Positions 8,607 to 17,334 of a stretch of DNA of 64,000 nt are shown here, one piece after another (within the stretch, counting starts at the first letter, position 1; every line of letters starts with the position of its first letter). The notes beneath the pieces are model-generated. The model worked only from the letters and a program-made list of their open reading frames with translations, made no database searches and was not told where the DNA came from. Position numbers and translations under genes: made by a program. This DNA is from Halalkalibacter akibai JCM 9157 (GTDB lineage Bacteria > Bacillota > Bacilli > Bacillales > Bacillaceae_D), in the NCBI RefSeq assembly GCF_000513135.1, contig NZ_BAUV01000002.1, positions 186,001-250,000 of the forward strand, written 5' to 3'.

Positions 8607-11210
8607 ATGCAAATTCAACATCATCTTCACACATCTGGACAGCCAATAGATAAGCTACAACAAGTTAAGGATGGAGAAATATACCGAGCTACAGTGAAAG
8701 AACAAACGGGGAAAGATGAAGCAGTTCTTTCGATTCGTGGCCGTGAAGTCAATGTGAAGTTTGACGGTGAATTTCCTAAAACAGATAGGATATCCATACA
8801 AGTAGTAAACGCATCTAATGATGTAGTAGTAGTAAAGGCGATTGAAGAAAGTCGATCAATTCCTCAAGCACAGAAGATAGACCGGGAAAGTGTCAGTCAA
8901 AGTTTACGTTCATTGGGTGTGCAACAACCTACGACAGAATTGCGTCAAGCCGTTGCAATGATAATGGAAAAAGGAATGCCACTTTCGAAAGAGGCTGTTT
9001 CAGATCTACAAAAATTTCTAAATGAGGGAAAAACGGAAACACGTCTTCAAACTGTACAAGCAGTTGTGAATAAGCGTCTTGATATAACCCCGACTATTTT
9101 ACGTAGTGTTCATGAATCGTTACATGGGAGACCTTTGAATGAAGTATTAAACGATCTTGCAAAAGAAATGGATCGAGATTTTAAAGTAGAAGCACCTGTT
9201 AGAGAACGAACGAATCAATCATCGGATCTGGTAAATGTTACTGACAGAAATCAGTCTAATAATAGAGGAAGTCAAGAGTTACAAGTCTCATCAAATGCAC
9301 GTCAAAATCAAGTAACTAGTATACAAGATCAATTGAATCAAGCTAAAGATCTGATTATAAAAGATCCATCTGTTTCAAGAGCTGCTGATCGCGTTCAACA
9401 AACAATGAATAGGTTAGATCCGGATTCTAATCGTGTAATCGAGCGAGCAGTTACGGAGTCTAAATATCTTGATCAAGTATCAAAAGACAGAGTATTGCAG
9501 GTACTAAATCAAAGTGTTGATAAAACTAACCCTGTTGAGCAGGGGATTGTAAAAGAGGCAAATAAGTTAATTCAAAGAGAAGGATTAACTCAACCTGTTC
9601 GAGATCAGATTGATAAATTAACACGTGAAGGATTCGCTAAGGATATTCAAGAACAAGTGAGTAAAGTATTAAAACAATCAGAACAGTTGCAAGAGAATGC
9701 CAGAACGAGATTAGCTCAGGCAGTAAATCAAGTTACAACTAATTTAACTTCTAATGTGGTAGAATCAACTGTTTTACAGGAAGCAATAACAGAAAGTAAA
9801 AATGTTTTACAAAAAGAGGCGAATTATGAGAAAGCAGTTCAGAAGATTGATTTGTTGTTCAATACTCAATCTGGAAGTGTTAAATCTGAGTTGCTTCAAG
9901 TGTTAGAAACGGCAAAAGAGTTTCAACAACAAGGAAGGGAAATCAAAGCGCGACAAGAGATTGCTGCTTTTATTAATAGAGTCGAAGAGCAAATTAAATC
10001 GACAGAAGTAAATCGTCCACAAATGGATAATAATGCTTATATTAATAATGAATTGTTTCAAACGAGTGTAAATATGAGTAGTAAGTCAATTGCTGTTACA
10101 ACGGTAACGGAGAAATTAGCTCAAATGACATCCGATTTCAAACAATTACAACGAGAAATTTCTAGAAATCTCGACCAAGTTAATAGACAGATTGAACAAT
10201 TTCGCAATTTGGCACAGCCAGTTGCAAAACCACTATTAGAAACGACTATTAAAAAGTTAGATCAAGCGATTTTAAAAAGTGAAATGATGCAGTTAGCAGA
10301 TATGAAAACGGAAAAGCAATTAATGGTTGCAAGTAGTCAATTAGCAGAAGCTAAAAAATTACTTTCACGTGGAAAGCATACAGAGGCAAATCGAATTGTC
10401 CAGGATGTGAAACAACTAGTCGATAAACTTATTTTTCAACCTTCAGATACAAAGGTGAAGCATTATACAGCTGCTAGTGAGAAAGCATTAAGTGACATGC
10501 AATTACCTAGACAAGCTTTTGCAAGTCAATATAGTGATTTGGCACGGGGACCAATACAAGAGGGGTCGCCTAGAGCCATGTTTGAAATGGTCAGAACGGC
10601 AGGCTTAAACCGTGACAGTGAATTAGCTCAACTTCTTGTTTCTAACAGAGAGCTTCAAGATTCGAGTGAACGAAATCTTAAATCGACTTTGATGCAATTA
10701 GCACGAGGTGAAGATGAAGGATCAAGAGCTCAACAACTTGCTTCACAAGCGCTATCTAATGTCACAGGACAACAATTATTAAGCCGATCAGATCAACAAG
10801 GTAATTTGCAGAGTATGGTTCTACAACTACCTTTTCTATTAGAAGACAAAGTCGAAAACCTTCAAGTGTTTGTTAATTCCAGAAATGAAGGCCAACAAGT
10901 GGACTGGGAGAACTGCAGTCTTTATTTTCTAATGGAAACCCCGAAAATGGGAGAAATAGGAATATCGGTATCGGCTATTGAAAAGCAGTTATCGGTTACC
11001 ATTAAAAATGATAACCAGGATTTTCAATTCAAGATGGCTCCGCTTGTACAAATGACCGTCGAAAATTTAACAGAAATCGGTTATAGCATAAATGGGATTA
11101 AGTATGCCCAGCTAACAACAGAGGAAAAAATGCTGAATAACGAACAGCAAGAGCAAAAACTTCGTCAACAACCAGTATACACGGAGAAAGGGTTTGATTT
11201 TAAAATATGA
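8607..11210 (+). CDS. ylqG: Large FliK-like flagellar protein (YlqG type)
   Basis: 867 residues. An N-terminal beta-rich segment (residues 1-90) is followed by a very long Gln/Asn/Lys-rich helical region (about 170-640) with predicted coiled coil. The C-terminal ~120 residues (LQLPFLLEDKVENLQVFVN..., GEIGISVSAIEKQLSVTIKN) resemble the C-terminal domain of hook-length control protein FliK. The next gene is an FlhB C-terminal homologue overlapping by 4 bases. FliK-C and FlhB-C interact in flagellar export switching, so the pair probably works together. B. subtilis has the same pair (ylqG-ylqH), there beside rnhB and sucC; here it sits upstream of fliS and flagellin. The FliK assignment is inference from pattern and context. 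Confidence 0.7.
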   Translation: MQIQHHLHTSGQPIDKLQQVKDGEIYRATVKEQTGKDEAVLSIRGREVNVKFDGEFPKTDRISIQVVNASNDVVVVKAIEESRSIPQAQKIDRESVSQSLRSLGVQQPTTELRQAVAMIMEKGMPLSKEAVSDLQKFLNEGKTETRLQTVQAVVNKRLDITPTILRSVHESLHGRPLNEVLNDLAKEMDRDFKVEAPVRERTNQSSDLVNVTDRNQSNNRGSQELQVSSNARQNQVTSIQDQLNQAKDLIIKDPSVSRAADRVQQTMNRLDPDSNRVIERAVTESKYLDQVSKDRVLQVLNQSVDKTNPVEQGIVKEANKLIQREGLTQPVRDQIDKLTREGFAKDIQEQVSKVLKQSEQLQENARTRLAQAVNQVTTNLTSNVVESTVLQEAITESKNVLQKEANYEKAVQKIDLLFNTQSGSVKSELLQVLETAKEFQQQGREIKARQEIAAFINRVEEQIKSTEVNRPQMDNNAYINNELFQTSVNMSSKSIAVTTVTEKLAQMTSDFKQLQREISRNLDQVNRQIEQFRNLAQPVAKPLLETTIKKLDQAILKSEMMQLADMKTEKQLMVASSQLAEAKKLLSRGKHTEANRIVQDVKQLVDKLIFQPSDTKVKHYTAASEKALSDMQLPRQAFASQYSDLARGPIQEGSPRAMFEMVRTAGLNRDSELAQLLVSNRELQDSSERNLKSTLMQLARGEDEGSRAQQLASQALSNVTGQQLLSRSDQQGNLQSMVLQLPFLLEDKVENLQVFVNSRNEGQQVDWENCSLYFLMETPKMGEIGISVSAIEKQLSVTIKNDNQDFQFKMAPLVQMTVENLTEIGYSINGIKYAQLTTEEKMLNNEQQEQKLRQQPVYTEKGFDFKI

Positions 11211-11506
11211 TGGTTACTAAACACTTTAATCATAAAGTACGAAAACAAATCAATGGACCAACAGCAGCAGTCATTCGTTATGACGAAGAAAATGGTGGTG
11301 CACCGAAAGTAGTAGCTCAAGGTAAAGGGCACGTTGCCAATCAGATTATTGAGTTAGCTAAAAAAAATCAAGTTCAAATGCAAGAAGATCCGTTGCTCGT
11401 CGAAAATCTACTTGATATGGATTTAGGGGATAATATTCCTCCACAACTATACTCAGTTATGGCTGAAGTTCTTCTTTTAATTGAAGAAATGGAAAAAAAG
11501 TATTAA
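11207..11506 (+). CDS. ylqH: FlhB C-terminal-like export-switch protein (YlqH)
   Basis: 99 residues matching the cytoplasmic C-terminal domain of FlhB/YscU: AAVIRYDEENGGAPKVVAQGKG, ANQIIELAKKNQVQMQEDPLLVENLL, and IPPQLYSVMAEVLLLI. It has no membrane part. The autocleavage motif NPTH of true FlhB is not present: the matching place reads NGPTAA. It would therefore be a non-cleaving partner or decoy of the export gate. ATG 11207 overlaps the ylqG stop (ATGA), showing coupling. A SigD promoter for the next genes overlaps its stop codon. Confidence 0.88.
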   Translation: MMVTKHFNHKVRKQINGPTAAVIRYDEENGGAPKVVAQGKGHVANQIIELAKKNQVQMQEDPLLVENLLDMDLGDNIPPQLYSVMAEVLLLIEEMEKKY

Positions 11507-11530
11507 ACATTATCTATTACTCTCCGATAC
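11504..11530 (+). promoter_or_regulatory. SigD (sigma-28) flagellar promoter for fliS-flagellin
   Basis: TAAA (11504-11507), 15-base spacer, then TCCGATAC (11523-11530), six of eight matches to GCCGATAT. Class III flagellar genes in bacilli use TAAA-N15-GCCGATAT. The -35 element includes the ylqH stop codon. Confidence 0.7.
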
Positions 11531-11594
11531 TATTAATAGAAGTTCTAAGAAGTAAAAAATACATGGAGTTTAATAATAGCTGGAGGTGGACGGT

Positions 11595-12017
11595 TTGACC
11601 ACGTTCCTGACGAACGAAGCGCTTCATCAAAAAACATCACAAGAGTTAACCTCTTTATTATACGAAGCGTGTCTAACCAATTTAGAAACAGCAATCATTG
11701 AGATAAACAATAAAAATTTTATAGAAGTTAACGAGAAATTAAAAAAAGCAATCGACATCATTCATCGACTTGGTTCCGGCCTGAATTATGAAGCGGGGAT
11801 TATTGCTGATCAATTAGATCAAGTTTATAACTATATCGCTGATAAAATCATTGAAGCAAATTTTACAAAAGATGCGAGCATTATTGAAGAAGTGATCAAG
11901 CTTGTGACGATGTTAATGTCTTCTTGGAATGAAGCAATGAAAACTAAACGTGATAGTTTGACGCAAGCGACGAAAAGAAAAGCTTTAGCTTATGAAAGTA
12001 GCTCCGTTTACGAATAA
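11595..12017 (+). CDS. fliS: Flagellin export chaperone FliS
   Basis: 140 residues, all-helical, with the FliS pattern: SQELTSLLYEACLTNLETAI near the N-terminus, a central helix (NEKLKKAIDIIHRLGSGLNYEAG) and IADQLDQVYNYIADKIIEAN. It binds the C-terminus of flagellin in the cytoplasm and prevents polymerisation before export. TTG 11595 lies 7 bases after ggaggt, so it is preferred over GTG 11586. It sits 29 bases before the flagellin gene and behind a SigD-type promoter. No FliD or FliT is next to it, so this may be a second, dedicated chaperone copy. Confidence 0.85.
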   Translation: MTTFLTNEALHQKTSQELTSLLYEACLTNLETAIIEINNKNFIEVNEKLKKAIDIIHRLGSGLNYEAGIIADQLDQVYNYIADKIIEANFTKDASIIEEVIKLVTMLMSSWNEAMKTKRDSLTQATKRKALAYESSSVYE

Positions 12018-12046
12018 ATAAAAAATGTTGAAGGGATGTCCTCTAC

Positions 12047-13423
12047 GTGAAAATTAATAATAATATTCAAGCATTAAATGCTTACCGTAACCTACATCAA
12101 AATCAATTTAATACTTCCAGAAATCTTGAAAAATTATCTTCTGGATTACGTATCAACCGTGCTTCAGATGATGCGGCAGGACTTGCAATTTCTGAAAAAA
12201 TGCGTTCACAAATCCGCGGCTTAAAAATGGCTGAGAGAAATGCAATGGACGGAATTTCACTTATGCAAACATCTGAGGGTGCGATGCAAGAAGCACACAC
12301 TATGCTTCAACGTATGCGTGAATTAGCTGTACAAGCAGCAAATGACACAAACACAGCTTATGATCGTGAGCAAATTCAAAAAGAAATCGAGCAATTGAAA
12401 TTAGAGATTGATGATATTTCAGAAAAGACGGAATTTAATACTCGTAAATTGTTGAATGGTTCTAGTGCGGTGTTGACGTCGATAAACGTTGATGCTGATA
12501 ATGTGACAAAGGTAATGGGAGTGCCAAAAGTACTTGATGCTAATTTAAAAAGCGGCGAATATACTGTAAATGTTGTAAATAGTAGAGAAGTCGTTAAGAT
12601 AAATCAACCGGTCGCTGGCTTAACTAACCCAGATTTTATAAAATTAGCTGAACCTAGCACTTCGCAAGCATTTGGAGAATACACAATTAACATTCGTGAG
12701 TTTGCGACTGACAACGGAGTTACCTCTGCTAGAATTGAAGTTGTCGGACCGGATGGATTATCTATTGAAACTAAGTCGGTGAATATGCCGACAGAACCAA
12801 CTTTTGATACTATTGGTGGAGTTGCGATAGACATCTCAAGAGTGAATGGTAATGGAACAGTAAAGGTGTCGATAGAGCAAGAGGCGAGTTTAACTATCTC
12901 TAAAGATGGAAGTACTTTAACTGCTGCCAAGACGTTGACGAGTAACAACGGTGTTTTTCGTCATGGAGGAATGGAATTCTCATACAATAATGATATTGTC
13001 GATGGAAATACAAAATTCTCCCTAACAAACAACGCGCTAGCATTCCAAATCGGACCGAATACAAACCAAAATGTTATGATTGACATTCCTCGTATGGATG
13101 TTGTAACACTTGGAATTGAAGCGGTTGATGTTACAACAAACGACGGAGCAAATAAAGCCATTTTCCAACTAGATCAAGCTATTAACAGAGTATCTGAAGC
13201 TCGTGCAAAACTCGGGGCTGTTCAAAATCGTATGGAACACACAATTAATAACCTACAAGTAACTCATGAGAACTTAACAGCTTCTGAATCTCGAATTCGT
13301 GACGCTGATATGGCGCTTGAAATGACGGAATTTACTCGTAACAACATTTTGAATCAATCCGCTACAGCTATGTTAGCTCAAGCGAATCAATTACCTCAAG
13401 GCGTGTTACAACTTCTACAATAA
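12047..13423 (+). CDS. hag: Flagellin
   Basis: 458 residues. The conserved N-terminal D0/D1 region (MKINNNIQALNAYRNL, EKLSSGLRINRASDDAAGLAISEKM) and C-terminal D1/D0 region (RIRDADMALEMTEFTRNNILNQSATAMLAQANQLPQGVLQLL) flank a variable central part of about 220 residues (about 145-370), rich in Thr, Val and Asn, which would form surface-exposed D2/D3 domains. It is larger than B. subtilis Hag (about 300 residues). It starts at GTG 12047 after gaaggga. It is secreted and polymerised into the filament. The FliS gene is directly upstream. Other flagellin copies may exist outside the window. Confidence 0.95.
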   Translation: MKINNNIQALNAYRNLHQNQFNTSRNLEKLSSGLRINRASDDAAGLAISEKMRSQIRGLKMAERNAMDGISLMQTSEGAMQEAHTMLQRMRELAVQAANDTNTAYDREQIQKEIEQLKLEIDDISEKTEFNTRKLLNGSSAVLTSINVDADNVTKVMGVPKVLDANLKSGEYTVNVVNSREVVKINQPVAGLTNPDFIKLAEPSTSQAFGEYTINIREFATDNGVTSARIEVVGPDGLSIETKSVNMPTEPTFDTIGGVAIDISRVNGNGTVKVSIEQEASLTISKDGSTLTAAKTLTSNNGVFRHGGMEFSYNNDIVDGNTKFSLTNNALAFQIGPNTNQNVMIDIPRMDVVTLGIEAVDVTTNDGANKAIFQLDQAINRVSEARAKLGAVQNRMEHTINNLQVTHENLTASESRIRDADMALEMTEFTRNNILNQSATAMLAQANQLPQGVLQLLQ

Positions 13424-13430
13424 TATGAAT

Positions 13431-13463
13431 GACGAGAAGAACCAAATTCTTCTCGTCGTTTTT
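13431..13463 (+). terminator. Flagellin terminator
   Basis: Ten-base perfect stem (gacgagaaga with tcttctcgtc, 13431-13440 and 13448-13457), then GTTTTT. Confidence 0.9.
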
Positions 13464-13544
13464 CAATTTTAGCTTATTTCGGTTTAGATTATAAATTTGT
13501 GATACACTACAGTCAAAGATCGATATTTGAAAGAAGGTGTGAAA

Positions 13545-13982
13545 ATGGATGTCCAACGAATAGGTAAAACAGGGTTGAATCGTGTTGAAAGCAAGAAAAC
13601 AGGACCTGAAGCAAAAGTTTCCTTTCAAGAAGTGATGGGAAAGCAACGAGATGAAAAGGCATATGAGCGCTTGGCTCAATTGATGCATAAAATAGACGAC
13701 CAAGGCAAAGTGTTAGCTGAAACAAGAACCGTTGATGAGCTTAGAAAGTACAAGCAGCTCGTAAAAGAGTTTATGGAGGACGCTGTTCAATTTGGCTTAA
13801 GCCTAGAGGAACGCCGTGGGTTTAATCGAAGAGGCCGTACAAAGATTTATAAAATTGTTCAAGAGGTAGATCGTAAGTTATTAGATTTAACGGATGCCGT
13901 CCTCGAGAAGCAAAAAAAAGGATTGGATATTTTAAATATGGTTGGTGAGATTAAAGGCTTGCTCGTAAACATATATGCTTAA
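13545..13982 (+). CDS. yaaR: YaaR family protein (DUF327)
   Basis: 145 residues, the normal size of YaaR (146). Features: a variable N-terminus, SFQEVMGKQRDEKAYERLAQLMHKIDDQGKVLAETRT and a basic FNRRGRTKIYKIVQEVDRKLLDLTDAVL segment, with IKGLLVNIYA at the end. Cytoplasmic, helical, no catalytic motif visible. Its function is unknown. SD gaaggtg precedes ATG 13545. In B. subtilis yaaR lies near the replication origin; here it follows flagellin. A terminator follows. Confidence 0.85.
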   Translation: MDVQRIGKTGLNRVESKKTGPEAKVSFQEVMGKQRDEKAYERLAQLMHKIDDQGKVLAETRTVDELRKYKQLVKEFMEDAVQFGLSLEERRGFNRRGRTKIYKIVQEVDRKLLDLTDAVLEKQKKGLDILNMVGEIKGLLVNIYA

Positions 13983-14017
13983 AAAGGAGACTCAAACATG
14001 CATGAGTCTCCTTTTTT
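13981..14017. terminator. Terminator between yaaR and the convergent CPBP gene
   Basis: Fourteen-base perfect stem (aaaaaggagactca with tgagtctccttttt), T-run on the plus strand and matching A-run on the other side, so it can serve both strands. Confidence 0.9.
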
Positions 14018-14070
14018 ATTGAACGGATTGTAATGCTTCATATTACTAAATAAAAAAGTGCGAAAACCTA

Positions 14071-14676
14071 TTAAATTAGAGGAAATAAAATTAAAAGCAA
14101 TAAGTTAAACGTTACATGAGAAACAATGGGTACCCAGATGTTGTTTGTTTTTACATAGAGGAAACTCCAAATTAAACCTGCGATTAAGGCAGCTAATACA
14201 AGTAATAGACTTCCTGTGACTAAATGACAACCTGCATAGAGCAATGTCCCAATTAAAGCAGCGTGAATATCAGATGTTTGGTTCATTAATCTTTTAACGA
14301 TAAAGCCTCGCCAAAACCACTCTTCTCCAGGTATGATAATGACAAATAAGAAGAGAAAGTTAAGAAAACCGGTTGGCTGCACTAATTGATAAAGAGTTTC
14401 AAGTTCAGTCAATAAAGGAATACCATTATAGAGGAGAAACCACTTACCAAGTGCAAAAAGACCATATAAGGCTAAACCTGTGCCCAATGCAATTGTAATC
14501 AAGGAGATTCTTGGAAAAGTTATATTATGCTTCTCAAAAATCCAACTCCAAATGGAGAGAAGGGAGAGTGCTATAGGAAAAGTAGTCCAAAACGCATTCA
14601 AGGTCAAATTAAAGCTTAAAGTCAATAATCCTAGTGCAAGAAGAATACCAATATAAAAATAACGATCTTGTTTCAT
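14071..14676 (-). CDS. CPBP family intramembrane metalloprotease
   Basis: 201 residues with six or more hydrophobic helices. The ABI/CPBP catalytic motifs are present: GEEWFWRGF (EExxxR), a His-containing helix (LLYAGCHLVTG) and HVTFN. Members cleave prenylated or short peptides within the membrane, or act in bacteriocin self-immunity; no partner gene is nearby. The start is ATG 14676, placed after the aaaggtgg SD; an in-frame GTG at 14685 overlaps that SD. It is divergent from the SRPBCC gene, with their 5' ends only 35 bases apart. Confidence 0.87.
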   Translation of the reverse strand: MKQDRYFYIGILLALGLLTLSFNLTLNAFWTTFPIALSLLSIWSWIFEKHNITFPRISLITIALGTGLALYGLFALGKWFLLYNGIPLLTELETLYQLVQPTGFLNFLFLFVIIIPGEEWFWRGFIVKRLMNQTSDIHAALIGTLLYAGCHLVTGSLLLVLAALIAGLIWSFLYVKTNNIWVPIVSHVTFNLLLLILFPLI

Positions 14677-14711
14677 GTTATCCACCTTTAGTAGTGAGTG
14701 AGGAGAGAGAA

Positions 14712-15149
14712 ATGAGAAATTCTATTAATTTTACTTATACAACAAAGATTAATGCGCCAATCGAAGAGGTGTGGAGCTTTTTTTCTTCAGCTACTAATTT
14801 ATCAAAAATAACGCAATTTCCGCAAGTAAACATTGTTTCCGATCCTAGAACGATGGAAGGAAATAAAATCGAAATGGTGCTTTCATTCGGTTGGATTAAA
14901 ATGAAATGGGTCTCACTTATTAGAGATGTCCAAAAGCCTAACCAATTTGTTGATGATGGAATCAAGCTACCTTTTCCATTTATTCAATGGTCACATGTTC
15001 ATGCATTTAGTCAAACAGGAAATACAACGCTTATGGAAGACCATGTCGTGTGTAAATCAGTACTCCCTAATTTTATGATAAAGCCTATTTTAAATGGAAT
15101 GTTTAAAGGAAGGGAAAAAGCATTGCATACCCATTTTAAGTCATTTTAA
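14712..15149 (+). CDS. SRPBCC (START/Bet v1-like) family protein
   Basis: 145 residues beginning INFTYTTKINAPIEEVWSFFSSATNLSKITQFP, the typical first strand and helices of the polyketide-cyclase/SRPBCC fold, and ending in a long helix (MIKPILNGMFKGREKALHTHF). Such proteins bind hydrophobic ligands in a deep cavity. No catalytic signature can be assigned. SD aggagagag precedes ATG 14712, which excludes a longer start at 14634 inside the divergent gene. Confidence 0.8.
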   Translation: MRNSINFTYTTKINAPIEEVWSFFSSATNLSKITQFPQVNIVSDPRTMEGNKIEMVLSFGWIKMKWVSLIRDVQKPNQFVDDGIKLPFPFIQWSHVHAFSQTGNTTLMEDHVVCKSVLPNFMIKPILNGMFKGREKALHTHFKSF

Positions 15150-15202
15150 TCGTTTTAATCTAACTCTATCTGGTAAAGCTAGAACCAGAAGGAGTGGCTC
15201 TT

Positions 15203-15442
15203 ATGCATTCAAAACAAACCGTAAAATATGTATGTAAATCTTATCCGTCAGGTAATCAATATTACTATAAGCTTGAGGTAATCACCCATGACTCTTGGGA
15301 AAAAATTGAATCCTTAGACTGGTCAGCACCAAGGCCAATATCTAAAAGTACGTTTGAAAAACGCCAGAAAGAAGGCTATAAAGTAGAATATATTAAAATG
15401 AGTAACCCTCCTGCAGAAGTAATTCCTTTTATTAAAAAGTGA
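15203..15442 (+). CDS. Hypothetical protein, 79 aa
   Basis: SD aaggag (15189-15194) lies 8 bases before ATG 15203. The product is charged and aromatic-rich (SYPSGNQYYYKLEVITHDSWEKIESLDWSAP; KSTFEKRQKEGYKVEYIKM), with no signal peptide, membrane segment or Cys motif. I do not recognise the family. It probably folds as a small alpha/beta domain. Confidence 0.6.
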   Translation: MHSKQTVKYVCKSYPSGNQYYYKLEVITHDSWEKIESLDWSAPRPISKSTFEKRQKEGYKVEYIKMSNPPAEVIPFIKK

Positions 15443-15536
15443 CTAAACAGTGAATTCCTTCTGTTTAGATAGCATCCTGTACTTATTTTCGATACACTAA
15501 AGGATATGTAACAAAAGACAGGAGAGAAACAAACTG

Positions 15537-16307
15537 ATGAAACAAGTTATAAGTGGGTTACTAGTAGCCTTTAGCCTAATTGCTCTTACTGGCTGTAACA
15601 TTATTACAGAAGAGTATGAGCAAACCTATACATTAGATGCAACGGACCTTATTGCCATTCAAATTAACCATGATGAGGGTGACGTTCGTATTACCGGGGG
15701 TGAGTCTGATCAGATTTCGGTTACTGCTACTTTCACAGCATGGAGCGATGAGAGCGCTGAACACGCACAAGATTTTATAAAAGAAAATCTAACCGTTGAC
15801 TTAAGTGCAGATGGAAGTCAAGCTGTACTGAAAACTTCCGTTAAGCGGGGGAATAACCCAGAACAAGGTTTTATACACCTAAACATAGAGATGCCTAATA
15901 ATTTAGTGGTAGATTATCGTCAAAACGAGGGTCAATTAAGAGTAGAATCTATGCGCTCTGATCTGAACATTCAACATGGAACGAATCATCTTTTTCTAAA
16001 TGATATCATAGGGAATATAAAGATTACTGATGGAGCAGGGGATGCAACGCTAGAAGAAGTTGTCGGAGACATGATCATTAACAATAATGCTGGAATAACA
16101 AAGCTTGTCCAATCTGTAGGATCAGTCAATCTTATTGCAGGTTCTGGGCCGGTAGATATAGAAGAGCATGAAGGAGACATCACGGTAAGAAGTGGTGTTG
16201 GTAATATAAATATAAATCAGGTTATTGGAAATGTTACGATACTAGAAAGTCGGGATGGAACAGTAAATATAGATAATATTATAGCACCATTAGCCAACCG
16301 TAATTGA
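15537..16307 (+). CDS. DUF4097-type beta-helix lipoprotein
   Basis: 256 residues. Signal peptide with lipobox LTGC. The rest consists of repeating short beta strands with alternating G/D/N turns (DVRITGGESDQISVTA, NLVVDYRQNEGQLRVES, GNIKITDGAGDATLEEVVGDMIINNNAG, GNININQVIGNVTI), the pattern of the DUF4097 putative-adhesin beta-helix family. It would be anchored on the outer face of the membrane. Related proteins often accompany two-component or anti-sigma systems; none is next to this gene. SD caggaga lies just before ATG 15537. A terminator follows. Confidence 0.78.
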   Translation: MKQVISGLLVAFSLIALTGCNIITEEYEQTYTLDATDLIAIQINHDEGDVRITGGESDQISVTATFTAWSDESAEHAQDFIKENLTVDLSADGSQAVLKTSVKRGNNPEQGFIHLNIEMPNNLVVDYRQNEGQLRVESMRSDLNIQHGTNHLFLNDIIGNIKITDGAGDATLEEVVGDMIINNNAGITKLVQSVGSVNLIAGSGPVDIEEHEGDITVRSGVGNININQVIGNVTILESRDGTVNIDNIIAPLANRN

Positions 16308-16310
16308 TAA

Positions 16311-16343
16311 AAAAGTGTACAGGTTTGATCTGTACGCTTTTTT
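16311..16343 (+). terminator. Terminator after the DUF4097 lipoprotein
   Basis: Stem of about 10 bases (aaagtgtacag with ctgtacgcttt, one G.U pair) followed by a T-run. Confidence 0.85.
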
Positions 16344-16379
16344 CTTATTTTAAAACTTCTTTATAGAGTGGAAACTGTA

Positions 16380-16408
16380 TTGACTTTTTTGAATAGGATG
16401 GATAGAAT
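16380..16408 (+). promoter_or_regulatory. SigA promoter of the cysH operon
   Basis: TTGACT (16380-16385), 17-base spacer, TAGAAT (16403-16408). About 140 bases of leader follow before cysH. Confidence 0.7.
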
Positions 16409-16417
16409 ACTATTAAA

Positions 16418-16436
16418 CTAATAAAACATATCAAAT
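16418..16436 (+). promoter_or_regulatory. Candidate operator shared with the sirohem operon
   Basis: ATAAAACATATCAAA (16421-16435) lies about 10 bases after the -10 box, at or just past the transcription start. The same 15 bases occur at the same relative place before sumT (23732-23746), where they are part of a perfect TTGATA-N5-TATCAA repeat. Here the left half-site is CTAATA. Confidence 0.55.
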
Positions 16437-16545
16437 TACATGGAATTAAAATAAATGTAAACTAAAGCAATATTAGTACGTATTAAGTTATTGTCGAGTA
16501 TTTGACTCTGAATTAAAAATTTACAACGAAAAAAGGAGTGAAAGT

Positions 16546-17253
16546 ATGAAGTTAAATTATAACAGCTTACAAACTGAAGATTACCAGGCTATTAATAAAG
16601 AACTAGAGAGAAAAGATTCATTAGAAGTTCTGAAATGGGCATATAACTCATTTGGAGATAAGCTTGTTTATTCCTGTTCGTTTGGTGCGGAAGGAATGGT
16701 ATTAATTGATCTAATTAGCAAAGTAAAAAAGGATGCTACTATTGTCTTCCTTGATACAGACTTTCATTTTAAAGAGACTTATGAACTAATTGATAAGGTG
16801 AAGGCCCGTTATCCTTCGCTAAATATTGAGTTAGCTAAGCCGGAGATAACTCCTGAACAGCAAGCTGAGAAACATGGTGACCGTTTATGGGAACGTGACC
16901 CTGATGCCTGTTGCAATGTTAGAAAACTTGTTCCGCTTCAGCGTGAATTAGATAAGTATAATGCTTGGATTTCAGGTTTGCGCCGGGAACAATCTCCAAC
17001 TAGAGTGAATACTCAATTCGTTAATCAGGATAACCGTTTTAAGTCGATAAAGGTTTGCCCACTGATTCATTGGACCGAGGAAGAGATCTGGATGTATATT
17101 AAACTGCACAAGCTTCCTTATAATGACCTGCATGATAAAAGCTACCCAAGTATAGGTTGTGAATATTGTACGAAGCCTGTTGCTGAGGGAGGAGATCCGA
17201 GAAGTGGTCGCTGGGCTAACTCAGAAAAAACAGAATGTGGTTTGCATAAGTAA
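16546..17253 (+). CDS. cysH: Phosphoadenylyl/adenylyl-sulfate reductase
   Basis: 235 residues of the PAPS/APS reductase family. P-loop-like [15 protein letters not shown], the Cys pairs DACCNVRK and GCEYCTKP that hold a [4Fe-4S] cluster in the assimilatory APS-reductase type, the Arg-rich [10 protein letters not shown] loop and the C-terminal catalytic ECGLHK are all visible. It reduces activated sulfate to sulfite using thioredoxin. SD aaggag precedes ATG 16546. It is first in a cysH-sat-cysP-cysC operon. The Cys pairs suggest it may accept APS as well as PAPS. Confidence 0.95.
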   Translation: MKLNYNSLQTEDYQAINKELERKDSLEVLKWAYNSFGDKLVYSCSFGAEGMVLIDLISKVKKDATIVFLDTDFHFKETYELIDKVKARYPSLNIELAKPEITPEQQAEKHGDRLWERDPDACCNVRKLVPLQRELDKYNAWISGLRREQSPTRVNTQFVNQDNRFKSIKVCPLIHWTEEEIWMYIKLHKLPYNDLHDKSYPSIGCEYCTKPVAEGGDPRSGRWANSEKTECGLHK

Positions 17254-17334
17254 CGCTCACTTTTAGGAGTGGGTTTACATAAATAGATACAGCTATTTGT
17301 GACAAAATTTCATATAACTGAAAGGAAGATGATG

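Noticed and set aside
16343-16545. S-box (SAM riboswitch) before cysH
   Set aside because: B. subtilis cysH has been listed with S-box genes, but the conserved S-box sequences are absent here; only a promoter and the shared operator are seen.
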